Shown here piece by piece: positions 28,351 to 37,541 of a stretch of DNA of 64,000 nucleotides. Every line of letters starts with the position of its first letter. Position 1 is the first letter of the stretch. The position numbers and the translations under genes are program-made. The notes beneath the pieces are model-generated. The model worked only from the letters and a program-made list of their open reading frames with translations. It was not told the origin of the DNA and made no database searches. This DNA is from Belliella alkalica (lineage in GTDB: Bacteria; Bacteroidota; Bacteroidia; Cytophagales; Cyclobacteriaceae): assembly GCF_022549785.1 (NCBI RefSeq), contig NZ_JAKZGO010000001.1, positions 124,001 through 188,000 of the forward strand. The letters are read 5' to 3'.

Positions 28351-29697
28351 ATGAAAAAAGTTCTGCTGACCCTCCTCGTTATTTTAGTTTTATCCCCTAC
28401 CCTTTATGCGCAATTGAAACAAGAAGGTGTTGTCAATAGAAAATTTGATTTTTTCCAAGTGGGTGATACAGTACAAATATTAGGTATAAAAAAGAATGAA
28501 GTCTCGAATAGAACACAATATCTTGTAAAGAATTCTTATACAAATGTTCTTGTAAATGAAGATAGAGTTGATTTGATTTCAAATGATTTTTCTTTTTGGG
28601 AAAAATTGTGGTTTGAAAAAAGAGCTTTGGATGTATCAGAAAAAGGATGGCAAAGTGAAAACAGGCAAGCTCTCCATGAAGACGCCATGAATTTTTATGA
28701 AGAAGTCAAAACCAACAACCTTATCTTTGAAGATGAACTTTTGTACGATTATATCTATCAGTTGATTTTCAAAATTCACCCTGGTTACTTATTGAAAGAT
28801 AAAAATCGAGTATTTCATGTAGTAATTCTAAAATCGACTGAGCCTAACTATTTTTCTTTTGAAAATGGCATGATTGTCCTCACTACTGGAGCGATTTCAA
28901 TGGCAAATAATGAAAAGGAACTTGCACAGATGCTTACCGAGTGTATTTCACATGTTGTCCTAGATCATAACCTTATCAATTTGAATCTTGCCATTCGTGC
29001 AGAAAATAGAGCTAGAACATGGGGTGCAATAGCCACTTTTGCTTCTGTCGCGGTCATTGCTTATGGAAATGAAAGAAATGGAACCTATTATAACTTTGAT
29101 GATGCACTAAATCTTGGATTGGCAGCTTCATATATGACAATGGAAAATCTCCAGAGAATCGGTGCAAAGTATGACCAAGAACAAAAAGCGCTTACCGAAA
29201 AAGTCGTGGAAGATTTTTGGACTGAGAATTCTAATTCATTCAATGAAGAAAATATGCTTTATATAGCCAAAACTTCAAACACCGTAAGTTATACTGCATG
29301 GCAGGAATATCATTCTAAAAACTATGAGTATGCTTTGAAACTTGCCGAAAGAATGGAGAATTTTGGAATGGCCACCGAAGATGAATACTTACTTCTCAGT
29401 AAGCTATATAGAAGACTTGGTAATGATTTGGATAGTAATCTGCAAGCTTTGACATATCTTGAAGAAGCAAGAAAACTCGCACCAAAAAAGCTAAAAGAAC
29501 TTGACTTGGAAGCAGGATTGATTTATATGCGAATGGATGATCTTGCAAAAGCACAGGCTGCTTTTCAATCCTACAGATCCAGTTTGGTTGATCTTGAAAA
29601 AGCAGGTGAAAATGTTCAAACAGACTTAAAATTTGTGAATCAGCTGCTGTTTAGGTTCAATATGGATCAAAAAGAAACCACAGGATCACTTCGATAG
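28351..29697 (+). CDS. exported M48-like protein without the zinc motif, with TPR-like tail
   Basis: 448 aa with a signal peptide (MKKVLLTLLVILVLSPTLYAQ). The centre looks like an M48-type peptidase (VVILKSTEPNYFSFENGMIVLTTGA, NEKELAQML), where HEXXH should follow. Here the segment reads LTECISHVVLDH: the first histidine and the glutamate are replaced by E197 and C198, with only H201 kept. The protein is therefore probably non-catalytic. The C-terminal third (about 320-448) is helical and TPR-like. It could be a periplasmic scaffold. The start at 28351 is preferred to 28312, because it gives the signal peptide. Confidence 0.65.
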   Translation: MKKVLLTLLVILVLSPTLYAQLKQEGVVNRKFDFFQVGDTVQILGIKKNEVSNRTQYLVKNSYTNVLVNEDRVDLISNDFSFWEKLWFEKRALDVSEKGWQSENRQALHEDAMNFYEEVKTNNLIFEDELLYDYIYQLIFKIHPGYLLKDKNRVFHVVILKSTEPNYFSFENGMIVLTTGAISMANNEKELAQMLTECISHVVLDHNLINLNLAIRAENRARTWGAIATFASVAVIAYGNERNGTYYNFDDALNLGLAASYMTMENLQRIGAKYDQEQKALTEKVVEDFWTENSNSFNEENMLYIAKTSNTVSYTAWQEYHSKNYEYALKLAERMENFGMATEDEYLLLSKLYRRLGNDLDSNLQALTYLEEARKLAPKKLKELDLEAGLIYMRMDDLAKAQAAFQSYRSSLVDLEKAGENVQTDLKFVNQLLFRFNMDQKETTGSLR

Positions 29698-29720
29698 ATC
29701 TCTCAAAAAAATATATACCA

Positions 29721-29803
29721 TGATTTTTTTTGGTCAACAGTTGAAACTCCTCTAATTAGCTTAGATAGTGACTCAACTGTTGACCAAATTCCCAAAAAAT
29801 CAT
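29721..29803. repeat. long inverted repeat between convergent genes
   Basis: Perfect 16-bp arms TTTGGTCAACAGTTGA (29729-29744) and their complement (29773-29788), with 28 bp between. Outer GATTTTTT / AAAAAATC extends the pairing. It lies between the convergent M48-like and SDR genes and could act as a bidirectional terminator, or be a small MITE-like insertion. Confidence 0.65.
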
Positions 29804-29839
29804 AATTACTTTCGAAACCAGTGGGGATTTTTAGCAAAC

Positions 29840-30562
29840 TTAAGAAGCACTTGGAGGCATTGTAGGCCTTACTTCGATTTTACTAGGAAGTGTTCTCGAA
29901 TTCATTTGCATCAAGTCAGCAACCATTTGCCCTAAATCTTCGATTTGGATTTTCCAAGCATCTTTTTCACTTGGCTGATGATCATTGAAATAAGTAGCTA
30001 CAGAACCTGGCATTATCGTAGTTACTCTAATTCCATGTTTTCTCACATCCAGCATAGCAGCTTGAGTAAAACCTGTCACGCCAAATTTACTTGCATTGTA
30101 GGCAGAACCATTTGCAAAGAAATTTGTACCAGCAAGACTGGAAATTGAAATAAAATAACCTTTGGATTTCTTTAGCCCTTCAAGGCCAGCTTTCATGCTA
30201 TAAAAAACACCAGTAAGATTCGTATCAATTGTTTCATGCCATTGTTCCAATGAAATATCTTCGATGGAAGCAAAGTGACCAATTCCTGCATTTGCCACTA
30301 GCAAATCAAGTTGACCCCATTTTTCTATTACTTTATCTACAGCTTGCTGTTGGGAATCGAAATTCCTAACATCTGCCTCCAAAGCAAATGCTTCGCCTCT
30401 TCCCAATTTATTTAATTCTTCTACAGCCTTGTCTGCAGCTGATTGGGATCTACTTGTGATAGCTACACGCATTCCCTTTGCCATAAGTGCTTCTGCGATA
30501 CCATATCCGATACCTTTACTACCGCCAGTAATCAATGCTGTTTTGTTGGTTAAATTTTGCAT
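29840..30562 (-). CDS. short-chain dehydrogenase/reductase
   Basis: 240-aa SDR. The NAD(P)-binding GGSKGIGYG motif lies near residues 13-21, and the catalytic serine, YNASK tyrosine and lysine are in ISSLAGTNFFANGSAYNASKFG. The ATG at 30562 (MQNLTNKTALITGG) matches the usual SDR start; the frame is open to 30610. Substrate unknown. Typical 3-oxoacyl or sugar reductases look alike. Confidence 0.9.
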   Translation of the reverse strand: MQNLTNKTALITGGSKGIGYGIAEALMAKGMRVAITSRSQSAADKAVEELNKLGRGEAFALEADVRNFDSQQQAVDKVIEKWGQLDLLVANAGIGHFASIEDISLEQWHETIDTNLTGVFYSMKAGLEGLKKSKGYFISISSLAGTNFFANGSAYNASKFGVTGFTQAAMLDVRKHGIRVTTIMPGSVATYFNDHQPSEKDAWKIQIEDLGQMVADLMQMNSRTLPSKIEVRPTMPPSAS

Positions 30563-30665
30563 ATTTTTATTTAGTTGGTTTATATCTAATTTTCCAATAC
30601 TGCATAACAACCAAGAGAATTCTAAAATAGTTTGCCAATAAAGACTGATACGAAATTATGAGATA

Positions 30666-30709
30666 AAAAAAATGGGACAACATTTATTTAAAGATAAATG
30701 CCACCCCAA
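30666..30709 (-). terminator. terminator of the GlsB-type gene
   Basis: Minus-strand hairpin with CATTTAT / ATAAATG and outer GGG / CCC pairing, followed on that strand by a run of eight T. It lies just after the stop at 30737. Confidence 0.65.
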
Positions 30710-30736
30710 TTTTAATAATTGAATTCCCCTAAGTTC

Positions 30737-30991
30737 TTACTTTTTGCTAAGCTTGGAATAAATAAACAGCAAAAGAACAGCTCCTGCAATCGAAATAATC
30801 CAATTCATTGGACTCCAAAAACTTCCGCTGACTACAATTCCAGCAAGACCTGCAATCCACCTACCTACTACAGATCCTAAGATTCCGAGTAATATTGTAA
30901 TAATCCACCCACCTGGATCTTTAACAGGATGAAGAATTTTGGCAATGACGCCAGCTATCAAACCGAAAATAATGTAAGCAATCCAACTCAT
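30737..30991 (-). CDS. GlsB/YeaQ/YmgE-family membrane protein
   Basis: 84-aa protein of the transglycosylase-associated group, with three hydrophobic spans. The IIFGLIAGVIAKILHP opening, PGGWIITILLGILGSVVG and a glycine-rich centre are typical. It is induced by stress in several bacteria, but its molecular role is unknown. Monocistronic with its own terminator. Confidence 0.88.
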   Translation of the reverse strand: MSWIAYIIFGLIAGVIAKILHPVKDPGGWIITILLGILGSVVGRWIAGLAGIVVSGSFWSPMNWIISIAGAVLLLFIYSKLSKK

Positions 30992-31164
30992 AGTTTTAAA
31001 ATTTAGATTTTTTGAAAAATTAAAAATATAAAAAAAATCTAAATTTAGTCAAGAACAAACTACGCAAAACAACTATACATTTCGTATTTAAGCATGGTTG
31101 TACCTCATTCGTATTTGTTGGTCATATTTTAGATTTATCCTTGAAAAGGAAAATAAATCCAGCA

Positions 31165-31926
31165 TTAATTAGCTATTATGACTTCAACATTATTTCTTTC
31201 CAACATCCTCACATATTCTTGCTCGATATCTTTGTCCGTAATGACTTTATGAATTTTTTGGAAACCAGCGATAAAGGCAAAGCCAATTTTCTTGAACTTT
31301 GACGAATCCGCAACTACAATAACTTCTTCCGCAATATCTATCATCAATTGATTGAGATACGCCTCTTCCATGTGGAATGTATAGACACCGACGTCAGACT
31401 TAAAACCATCTACCCCTAGAAACAATTTGTTACAATGAAGCTGCTTAAAGTTTCTCTCAGCCATTGGCCCTACCAAGGACATGGAGAATTCCCTCAAAAA
31501 GCCACCAGGAACCATGACTTCAAGATTGTCATAGTTTGCCAAGTTATTGATGATATCCAATGCGTTGCTGATAACAGAAAGTCGGGTGAATTTTCCAAGG
31601 TTATTGGATATTTCAAAAGTGGTAGTTCCTGAATCTAAAATAATAGAGTCATTCTCTTGAATCATCTTTGCAGCGGCTTTACCTATTGCTTTTTTAGCAT
31701 CTAGATTTATCTTTTTCTTTTCGGTAACCGGAATTGCCAATGAATTTGTTTTAAATGCGCCTCCATGAGCTCTCACTAAGAGTTTATTTCTTTCGAGATT
31801 AGCTAAATCATTTCTAATCGTAACTTCACTTACATTGAATTCTTTACTCAAGTCATTTACATTCACTTGTCCTTGACTTTCTAATGCATCTAGTATTTTT
31901 GAGCGTCTTAAGGCTGTTTTCTTCAT
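31165..31926 (-). CDS. DeoR/AgaR-like transcriptional repressor
   Basis: 253-aa DeoR-family regulator. The N-terminal winged helix (about 5-60) has the signature VNVNDLSKEFNVSEVTIRNDLANLE. The DeoR sensor domain has DSGTTTFEISNNL and GVDGFKSDVGVYTFHMEEA, which bind a sugar phosphate. In Proteobacteria, AgaR of this family represses GalNAc genes, released by tagatose or GalNAc phosphates. Here it is divergent from the metalloprotease/SusCD run, and agaS, pfkB and gatY-type genes lie in the same locus. It is thus the likely local repressor; this is inference from context. Confidence 0.85.
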   Translation of the reverse strand: MKKTALRRSKILDALESQGQVNVNDLSKEFNVSEVTIRNDLANLERNKLLVRAHGGAFKTNSLAIPVTEKKKINLDAKKAIGKAAAKMIQENDSIILDSGTTTFEISNNLGKFTRLSVISNALDIINNLANYDNLEVMVPGGFLREFSMSLVGPMAERNFKQLHCNKLFLGVDGFKSDVGVYTFHMEEAYLNQLMIDIAEEVIVVADSSKFKKIGFAFIAGFQKIHKVITDKDIEQEYVRMLERNNVEVIIAN

Positions 31927-32068
31927 TTTGTATGTACTTTTTTATTTCTCCAAAACCTGTTTATACTACTTTATATAAAATTAATTTTTACGTAAGCATT
32001 TTGAAATATATACATTTTTCTTTCAAACTGAAAAAATACGTAAGGTTTTGAGTGTATTATTTTATGTG

Positions 32069-32208
32069 TATCCCCTTTTACACCAGTATTCACATTATAA
32101 TAGTTACACATCTTGAAGACATCAGGCTTTCTATAGTTGACAGTCAACCATCGATGTTTATCCGCATGATTTCATTTAAAAATTTACTTTCTGCAAGCAT
32201 TGCAGATA
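32069..32208. repeat. 140-bp MITE-like element, copy B
   Basis: Same length and landmarks as copy A (4650-4789): TATCCCCTTTTACACCAGTA at the left, CTTGAAG in the middle, GTTGACAGTCAAC, an internal TTATCCGCATGATT and the right end TTGCAGATAA. The terminal inverted repeat is more decayed than in A. It lies inside the divergent promoter region. Confidence 0.6.
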
Positions 32209-32290
32209 ACATCATATTTTTTAATAAAATGCAAAGCAAATATTTTTAATACAGACATCAATAAAATATAAATTTTCATCTTCTATGTAA

Positions 32291-32323
32291 TTTGATTTTA
32301 TTTATTTTCATTTTATTATTTTT
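32291..32323. promoter_or_regulatory. putative AgaR-like operator cluster upstream of the metalloprotease
   Basis: TTTGATTTTATTT (32291-32303) and TTTCATTTTATTATTTTT (32306-32323) lie in tandem. They resemble TTTCRTTTYRTTTY half-sites that I recall for E. coli AgaR. The sequence is AT-rich, so chance similarity is a real risk. Confidence 0.35.
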
Positions 32324-32410
32324 AAAAATAAAATATTTACGTTATGTTTGTTTTGTAAGCAAAATGTTTGCGACCTCATATTTTGATTATTGGGTTATTG
32401 AATTGGAAAG

Positions 32411-32441
32411 CCGGTTGGGAATGTAACCAGCCGGTTTTTTT
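32411..32441 (+). terminator. intrinsic terminator / attenuator before the metalloprotease gene
   Basis: Stem CCGGTTGG / CCAGCCGG (one wobble) with an 8-base loop and seven T. There is no supported gene directly upstream on this strand; it lies 54 bp before the ATG of the first locus gene. It may attenuate that transcript or end a small RNA. Confidence 0.55.
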
Positions 32442-32495
32442 ATTTCAATATGCCTATCATTTATCAATCCAGCACTTCTAAAATTAAAACCCAAA

Positions 32496-34082
32496 ATGAA
32501 AACACTATACCTTAAATTCATTCGATTAATGTCATTGCTTTTTTTGATTTCATTTTTTTCCTGTGAACAAATAGAAGAAAAACCAATTATCGGTGAAGAT
32601 GAAGACGAAGAAACATTCGAATACATTTCTGAAAAACCTTACAACTTAAATGTCATTTACTTTGTACCAGCAGACAAAGTTCCTAATGAAAACTATCATC
32701 AACGATTATCAGAAATAATGTTGGATGGCCAAGCGTTTTTTTTGAAATACATGAAACATTGGGGTTACGGAAACAAGACTTTTGGTTTGCTTAAGGATGA
32801 TTCAAAAAAGAGAGTTAAAATACATGTAATCAATGGTACAAAACCTGCTTCAGCTTACCCATATGAAGGAGGAGGAAATGAAATGAGAAAAGAGATTGAT
32901 GCATATTTCTCCGAAAACCCATCTGAAAAATCAAGCGAACATTTCTTAGTTATTTCGGCAGTTAACCAAGCAGTCACGGGTGGTGCTAATCCAGCAGATG
33001 TCCCTTTTTATGGAATAGGAAGATATGCTTATGCACTTGATTATCCTGGTATGAGTATTGATGATTTGGGAAAAGATGGGGTAGCGGGTTCTGAAGCCAC
33101 CAAATGGATCGGTGGATTGCTTCATGAAATGGGCCATGGATTGAATTTACCCCATTGTAAAGAAAAAGTATCCGAAGCCTCTGACCCAAATCTCGGCACC
33201 TCTCTAATGGGATCTGGGAATTATACTTACGGCAACTCCCCTACTTGCCTAACCCATTCATCTGCAGCATATCTTAACAATTGTCAAGTTTTTGCTGAAT
33301 CACAAGGCAACTTTTATGGTCCAGTAAGCTCAAGTATTTCCTCTATTCAAGCAAATTTTGAAAATGGTTCAATTAAAATTTCAGGTACATTTGAATCCGA
33401 TGTTCCTGTATCAGACTTGACTTTTTCTAATAGACCCGAATCAGATGCTGGAGGCTATCAAGCTGTGAAATGGGTTGAAAAGCCTGATGGTACAAGCTTT
33501 TCTGTCGCAATGCCAATTGAAGAATTTTGGCAAAAAGGGAATACGCTCTATGACTTTTCAATCGTCAGACACCACACCAATGGGGCCAATACTGCAACAA
33601 ACTATGCTTATTCTTTTGAAAATGATGTTCCCTCAGTAGATTTTGGAGATCGTGATGAACTAGACAAAAGCGCTTGGAGCATAGTCGATTTTAGCTCTGA
33701 AGAAACTTCTGGCGAAGGACAGACAGGTCGAGCAGCTGATGTAATTGATGGTGATTCTGAAACCTACTGGCATAGTCAATGGACTGGAAATGCCGCTAGC
33801 TATCCACATCATTTTACTGTAGATATGTCTGAAGTAAAAACAGCCAAAGGTCTCAGCATAACCCAAAGAAATGGACAAAGGAAAATAAAAGCTTATAAAC
33901 TTTTTGTTAGTAACAACAATTCCGATTGGACACTTTTGAAGGAAGGAGAAATACCCAACTTATCAGGAAGAGTATATTTTGATTTGGCCTCAGAGTCAAG
34001 CTTCAGATACTTCAAGTTTGAAGCAATTAATTCCCATGATGGCCACCAATTCGCAGCTTTGGCTGAAATAGGGTTCTTTTAG
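32496..34082 (+). CDS. metzincin-like metalloprotease lipoprotein with C-terminal discoidin (CBM32-like) domain
   Basis: 528 aa. Lipoprotein signal (LLFLISFFSCEQ). The protease domain (about 45-270) has the zinc motif HEMGHGLNLPH, with H210, E211, H214 and H220 at metzincin spacing but Asn217 at the usual glycine, and a candidate Met-turn in TSLMGSG. An Ig-like linker (about 275-385) leads to a discoidin/F5-8C domain (about 393-528). That domain is closely paralogous to the C-terminus of the lipoprotein at 39383. Probably exposed at the cell surface, where it would cleave protein carrying the target glycan. First gene of the SusCD run, although 520 bp separate it from susC. Confidence 0.8.
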   Translation: MKTLYLKFIRLMSLLFLISFFSCEQIEEKPIIGEDEDEETFEYISEKPYNLNVIYFVPADKVPNENYHQRLSEIMLDGQAFFLKYMKHWGYGNKTFGLLKDDSKKRVKIHVINGTKPASAYPYEGGGNEMRKEIDAYFSENPSEKSSEHFLVISAVNQAVTGGANPADVPFYGIGRYAYALDYPGMSIDDLGKDGVAGSEATKWIGGLLHEMGHGLNLPHCKEKVSEASDPNLGTSLMGSGNYTYGNSPTCLTHSSAAYLNNCQVFAESQGNFYGPVSSSISSIQANFENGSIKISGTFESDVPVSDLTFSNRPESDAGGYQAVKWVEKPDGTSFSVAMPIEEFWQKGNTLYDFSIVRHHTNGANTATNYAYSFENDVPSVDFGDRDELDKSAWSIVDFSSEETSGEGQTGRAADVIDGDSETYWHSQWTGNAASYPHHFTVDMSEVKTAKGLSITQRNGQRKIKAYKLFVSNNNSDWTLLKEGEIPNLSGRVYFDLASESSFRYFKFEAINSHDGHQFAALAEIGFF

Positions 34083-34602
34083 TTGATATTGAAATTGTTC
34101 TCAGATATATCATTAGAAAAATGGAATAACTAGATAAAATCAATAAAACTGAAAGCCATCAGAAGCTTGAATTTTTGATGCTTTTATATTATTGAAGCAT
34201 TTACCAAAAAAGGAAAAGCTTATCAAAATTCTCTAACGTTCACATTTCTAAGCATTTTACATTTAATAAGTGAGCCTTTAAATGTTGGTCTATTTAGTTT
34301 AAAAAATTACAGAAGCTCTACTCTAAAATTTTGATCATACTAAACTAAAAGTGTTACCATTTTCAGGATAATCTCAATATACTCTAGGTGAAAAATTATT
34401 ATGAAGTAGTAAATTTCAAATTTGAACCAAAAACCACTACAATATTTCCTTTTCTAATTATTTGTTTTAAAAACTTTCAAATTCTTACTATTTTATTTTT
34501 GAATTTTAAAAACATTATTTAGATTTAGGAAATTCTTTCCATTTCCTTATAAATCAGACGAAAAGAGAAAGATCACTCGTTTTATCAAAACCTTATTTAA
34601 TT
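34083..34602. other. intergenic region before susC
   Basis: 520 bp without a gene. A weak terminator-like stem lies at 34152-34185 (AAAGC-ATCA / TGATGCTTT with a bulged base). The rest is AT-rich leader with a predicted susC promoter at 34496-34527. Confidence 0.45.
34496..34527 (+). promoter_or_regulatory. predicted susC promoter
   Basis: TTTTTG (34496-34501), 18 bp, then TAGATTTA (34520-34527), one mismatch from the TAnnTTTG box. It would start the transcript about 70 bp before the ATG. Confidence 0.35.
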
Positions 34603-37527
34603 ATGAAGAAAAATTTATCTAGCATCATGGTTCTTTTGCTACTTCTACTTAGTTGGGAAGCAAAAGCACAGTCCATGCAAGTCACAGGGCAAGTATTTGA
34701 CGCCCAATCATCAGAATCACTTCCTGGTGTAAACGTATTAGTAAAAGGTAGTTCTGTAGGGACAGTAACTGATATCGATGGAAAATTTACCATAGAAGCC
34801 GAAAGTGGAAACACTTTGGTTTTTTCATTTATTGGATATAGTACCCAAGAAGTACGATATACTGGACAATCTTCTCTTACAGTTTCACTTTCTTCTGATA
34901 CGAAAGATTTACAGGAAGTAATCGTAACAGGTTATGGAACTCAGAAAAGAGAAAACCTTACAGGTTCTATCGCAACAGTAAGTGCTGAGAAACTTACGGA
35001 TATCACATCTCCAAACATTGGTAACATGCTTCAAGGAAAAGTAGCAGGTGTAGATGTGGTAGCAAATACTGGTGCACCAGGTGCAAACCCAGTGATCCGT
35101 ATTAGAGGTAGAAGTTCCATTAGATCTTCAGTAAGCCCAATATGGGTTGTCGATGGAGTAATTTGGCATGACACACCTATATTGAACCCTAATGATGTAG
35201 AATCCATCTCTGTATTGAAAGATGCCGCAGCTGCAGCACTTTATGGCTCCAGAGGAGCGAATGGAGTTATTGTAGTTACTACAAAAGGAGCAAAAGCAGG
35301 CACAAGCAGTATTTCACTCAACGTAAAAACAGGTGTTAGTCATTTTAATAGAAGAGATTTCCAAGTAATGGACTCTAACCAACTTGCAGATCTATGGAAT
35401 CAATTCCCAAACACTAATGCTATTCCAGGATGGTTTGATGATTCATTGAGAGAAAGAAATACCGATTGGCTTGACATTGGTACAGAAACAGGTCAGGTAA
35501 GAGATTATAACCTTTCTTACTCCGGTACCACAGATAAAGCAAGACTTTTCACTGCATTTAACTACTTCAATGAAACTGGTACAGTCAAAGGTGATACTTA
35601 TGAAAGACTTTCTGCAAGGATAAATTATGATTATGACGTAAATGAAAAATTAACTTTCAAGCCCAAACTAGCAGCGACTTATACTACAAATGACAATGCA
35701 AGACACAGCATTTACGACATGTACAGAAACCTTCCTTGGGATCAACCTTTCAATGAAGTCGGTGCACCAATCAATACGCTAGCTCCGGGTGCCAATTGGA
35801 GAGGAAGAGACAATAGAAATTACTTATATGACCTACAGTGGAATTTTGGAAATTCAGCTACTTTCAATATCCTAAGTAATTTGGATTTTCAGTATGATAT
35901 CAATGAATATCTTTCCTTTATTTCAACCAATAACCTTACATATTTCAATTCAGAGTCATTCAGCTATACGGATCCAAGGTCTAATTCAGGCTTAGCAGAC
36001 AATGGTAGAATGTCTGTTGGAATGAATAAAAGAATCACACGATTCACCAATCAGATGCTATCTTATACAAGAACATTTGACAAGCATTTTGTGAATGTTC
36101 TGGCTGGATATGAATTCAATGATTACATATTTAACAATGTATCTGCTACAGGGAGAGGGATTGCAGCAGGTGCTCAGGTAATTAGCAATGCATCAGAACC
36201 ACAAGCTATTGGAGGAACTAAAAATGACTATGCATTTCAATCTTACCTTTTGAATGCAAACTACTCTTACGAAAACAGGTATAGTGCTCAAGCATCCTTC
36301 AGACGCGATGGTGCTTCAAGATTTGGTTCAAACAATAAGTATGGTAACTTCTTCTCTCTAAGTGGTGCATGGAATATTCACAATGAAGCATTCTTCAATG
36401 TTTCTTCTATCAACTATCTAAGAGCTAAAGCAGCATATGGGCAAGTAGGAAATACACCTGACAGCTTATATCCACAATTTGAGCTTTTTTCTCTTAATGC
36501 GCAATACAATGGGATGCCAGCAGCAGTAGCTTCTGCGCTAGGAAATCCTGATTTGACTTGGGAAAAAACTGCTGCTTCTAATTTTGGGATAGAATTAGGT
36601 TTATTCAATAGAATTGATTTCGCAGCTGAATACTATATCAAAAACACCACTGATTTACTACACTTTGTTCCACTTCCAAACATCTCTGGTTTTGATGGCT
36701 ACTTCGATAATATCGGAAGTGTTCTAAATAAAGGCTTAGAGTTAACTTTAGGGGCTGACATCATTAAGAGTAATGGTGCTAACTGGAGATTAGATTTCAA
36801 TTTTGGTATGAACAGAAATGAAATTACCGAATTGTTCGAAAACAGAAGACAAATATCAGGTAACAGAATAATTGAAGTAGGCGAAGATATCGATACTTGG
36901 TTTATGAGAAAATGGGTTGGAGTAAATCCAGAAGATGGAACACCACTATGGGAAAGAGTTGATCCTACTACAGGAGAAGTGACCCAAGTAGGAAACTACA
37001 ACAACGCAACCTTACAAAAAGTAGGTACTTCTACTCCAAACTTCTTTGGTGGCTTGACCTCATCATTTGACTATAAGGGATTCTATCTAAATGCAAACAT
37101 GGCATTTACTCAAGGAGCTATGGTCTATCATAGTGCAAGAGAGACTTTTGATAGTGATGGAGCTTACCCAACTTATAATTATATGCAGCTGCAGCCAGGC
37201 TGGTCAAGATGGTCTCCTGAAAACCCAAATGCTACGCACCCACAGCCAATTTTTGGTGGAAACAATGAAGCACATAGACCTTCTTCAAGATTTATCGAAG
37301 ACGTGAGTTTCTTGAGGATCAGAAACATCACTGCTGGATATAGGCTTCCAATAAGTGTTGTCGAAAAATTAAAACTTACAGGATTGGAAGTGTTTGTTTC
37401 TGGTGACAACCTTTTCACTTTTACAAACTTCTCAGGTCTTGATCCTGAGGCTGCAATATATGGAGATACTGGATCTCAATATCCACTTCCAAGAAGAGTT
37501 AGTGTTGGTTTGAACTTGAACTTCTAA
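34603..37527 (+). CDS. SusC/RagA-family TonB-dependent outer-membrane transporter
   Basis: 974 aa. Signal peptide ending EAKAQ, a carboxypeptidase-like regulatory domain (about 25-100; GQVFDAQSSESLPGVNVLVKGSSVGTVTD), then the SusC plug with DLQEVIVTGYGTQKRENLTGSI and GRSSIRSSVSPIWVVDGV, and a 22-strand barrel ending in aromatic LNLNF. It imports oligosaccharides in complex with SusD, powered by TonB. It is followed 14 bp later by susD. Neighbouring genes suggest a GalNAc- or GlcNAc-containing ligand. Confidence 0.95.
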   Translation: MKKNLSSIMVLLLLLLSWEAKAQSMQVTGQVFDAQSSESLPGVNVLVKGSSVGTVTDIDGKFTIEAESGNTLVFSFIGYSTQEVRYTGQSSLTVSLSSDTKDLQEVIVTGYGTQKRENLTGSIATVSAEKLTDITSPNIGNMLQGKVAGVDVVANTGAPGANPVIRIRGRSSIRSSVSPIWVVDGVIWHDTPILNPNDVESISVLKDAAAAALYGSRGANGVIVVTTKGAKAGTSSISLNVKTGVSHFNRRDFQVMDSNQLADLWNQFPNTNAIPGWFDDSLRERNTDWLDIGTETGQVRDYNLSYSGTTDKARLFTAFNYFNETGTVKGDTYERLSARINYDYDVNEKLTFKPKLAATYTTNDNARHSIYDMYRNLPWDQPFNEVGAPINTLAPGANWRGRDNRNYLYDLQWNFGNSATFNILSNLDFQYDINEYLSFISTNNLTYFNSESFSYTDPRSNSGLADNGRMSVGMNKRITRFTNQMLSYTRTFDKHFVNVLAGYEFNDYIFNNVSATGRGIAAGAQVISNASEPQAIGGTKNDYAFQSYLLNANYSYENRYSAQASFRRDGASRFGSNNKYGNFFSLSGAWNIHNEAFFNVSSINYLRAKAAYGQVGNTPDSLYPQFELFSLNAQYNGMPAAVASALGNPDLTWEKTAASNFGIELGLFNRIDFAAEYYIKNTTDLLHFVPLPNISGFDGYFDNIGSVLNKGLELTLGADIIKSNGANWRLDFNFGMNRNEITELFENRRQISGNRIIEVGEDIDTWFMRKWVGVNPEDGTPLWERVDPTTGEVTQVGNYNNATLQKVGTSTPNFFGGLTSSFDYKGFYLNANMAFTQGAMVYHSARETFDSDGAYPTYNYMQLQPGWSRWSPENPNATHPQPIFGGNNEAHRPSSRFIEDVSFLRIRNITAGYRLPISVVEKLKLTGLEVFVSGDNLFTFTNFSGLDPEAAIYGDTGSQYPLPRRVSVGLNLNF

Positions 37528-37541
37528 ATCAAAAAAAAATC

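Larger units (their letters stand above)
31927..32495. promoter_or_regulatory. divergent regulatory region of the glycan locus
   Basis: 569 bp between the DeoR gene and the metalloprotease gene. It holds two copies of TACGTAAG (31989-31996 and 32037-32044), a related TTTACGTTATG at 32337-32346, a MITE-like element (32069-32208), tandem TTTGATTTTATTT and TTTCATTTTATTA motifs (32291-32318), and an attenuator-like hairpin at 32411-32441. Confidence 0.5.
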
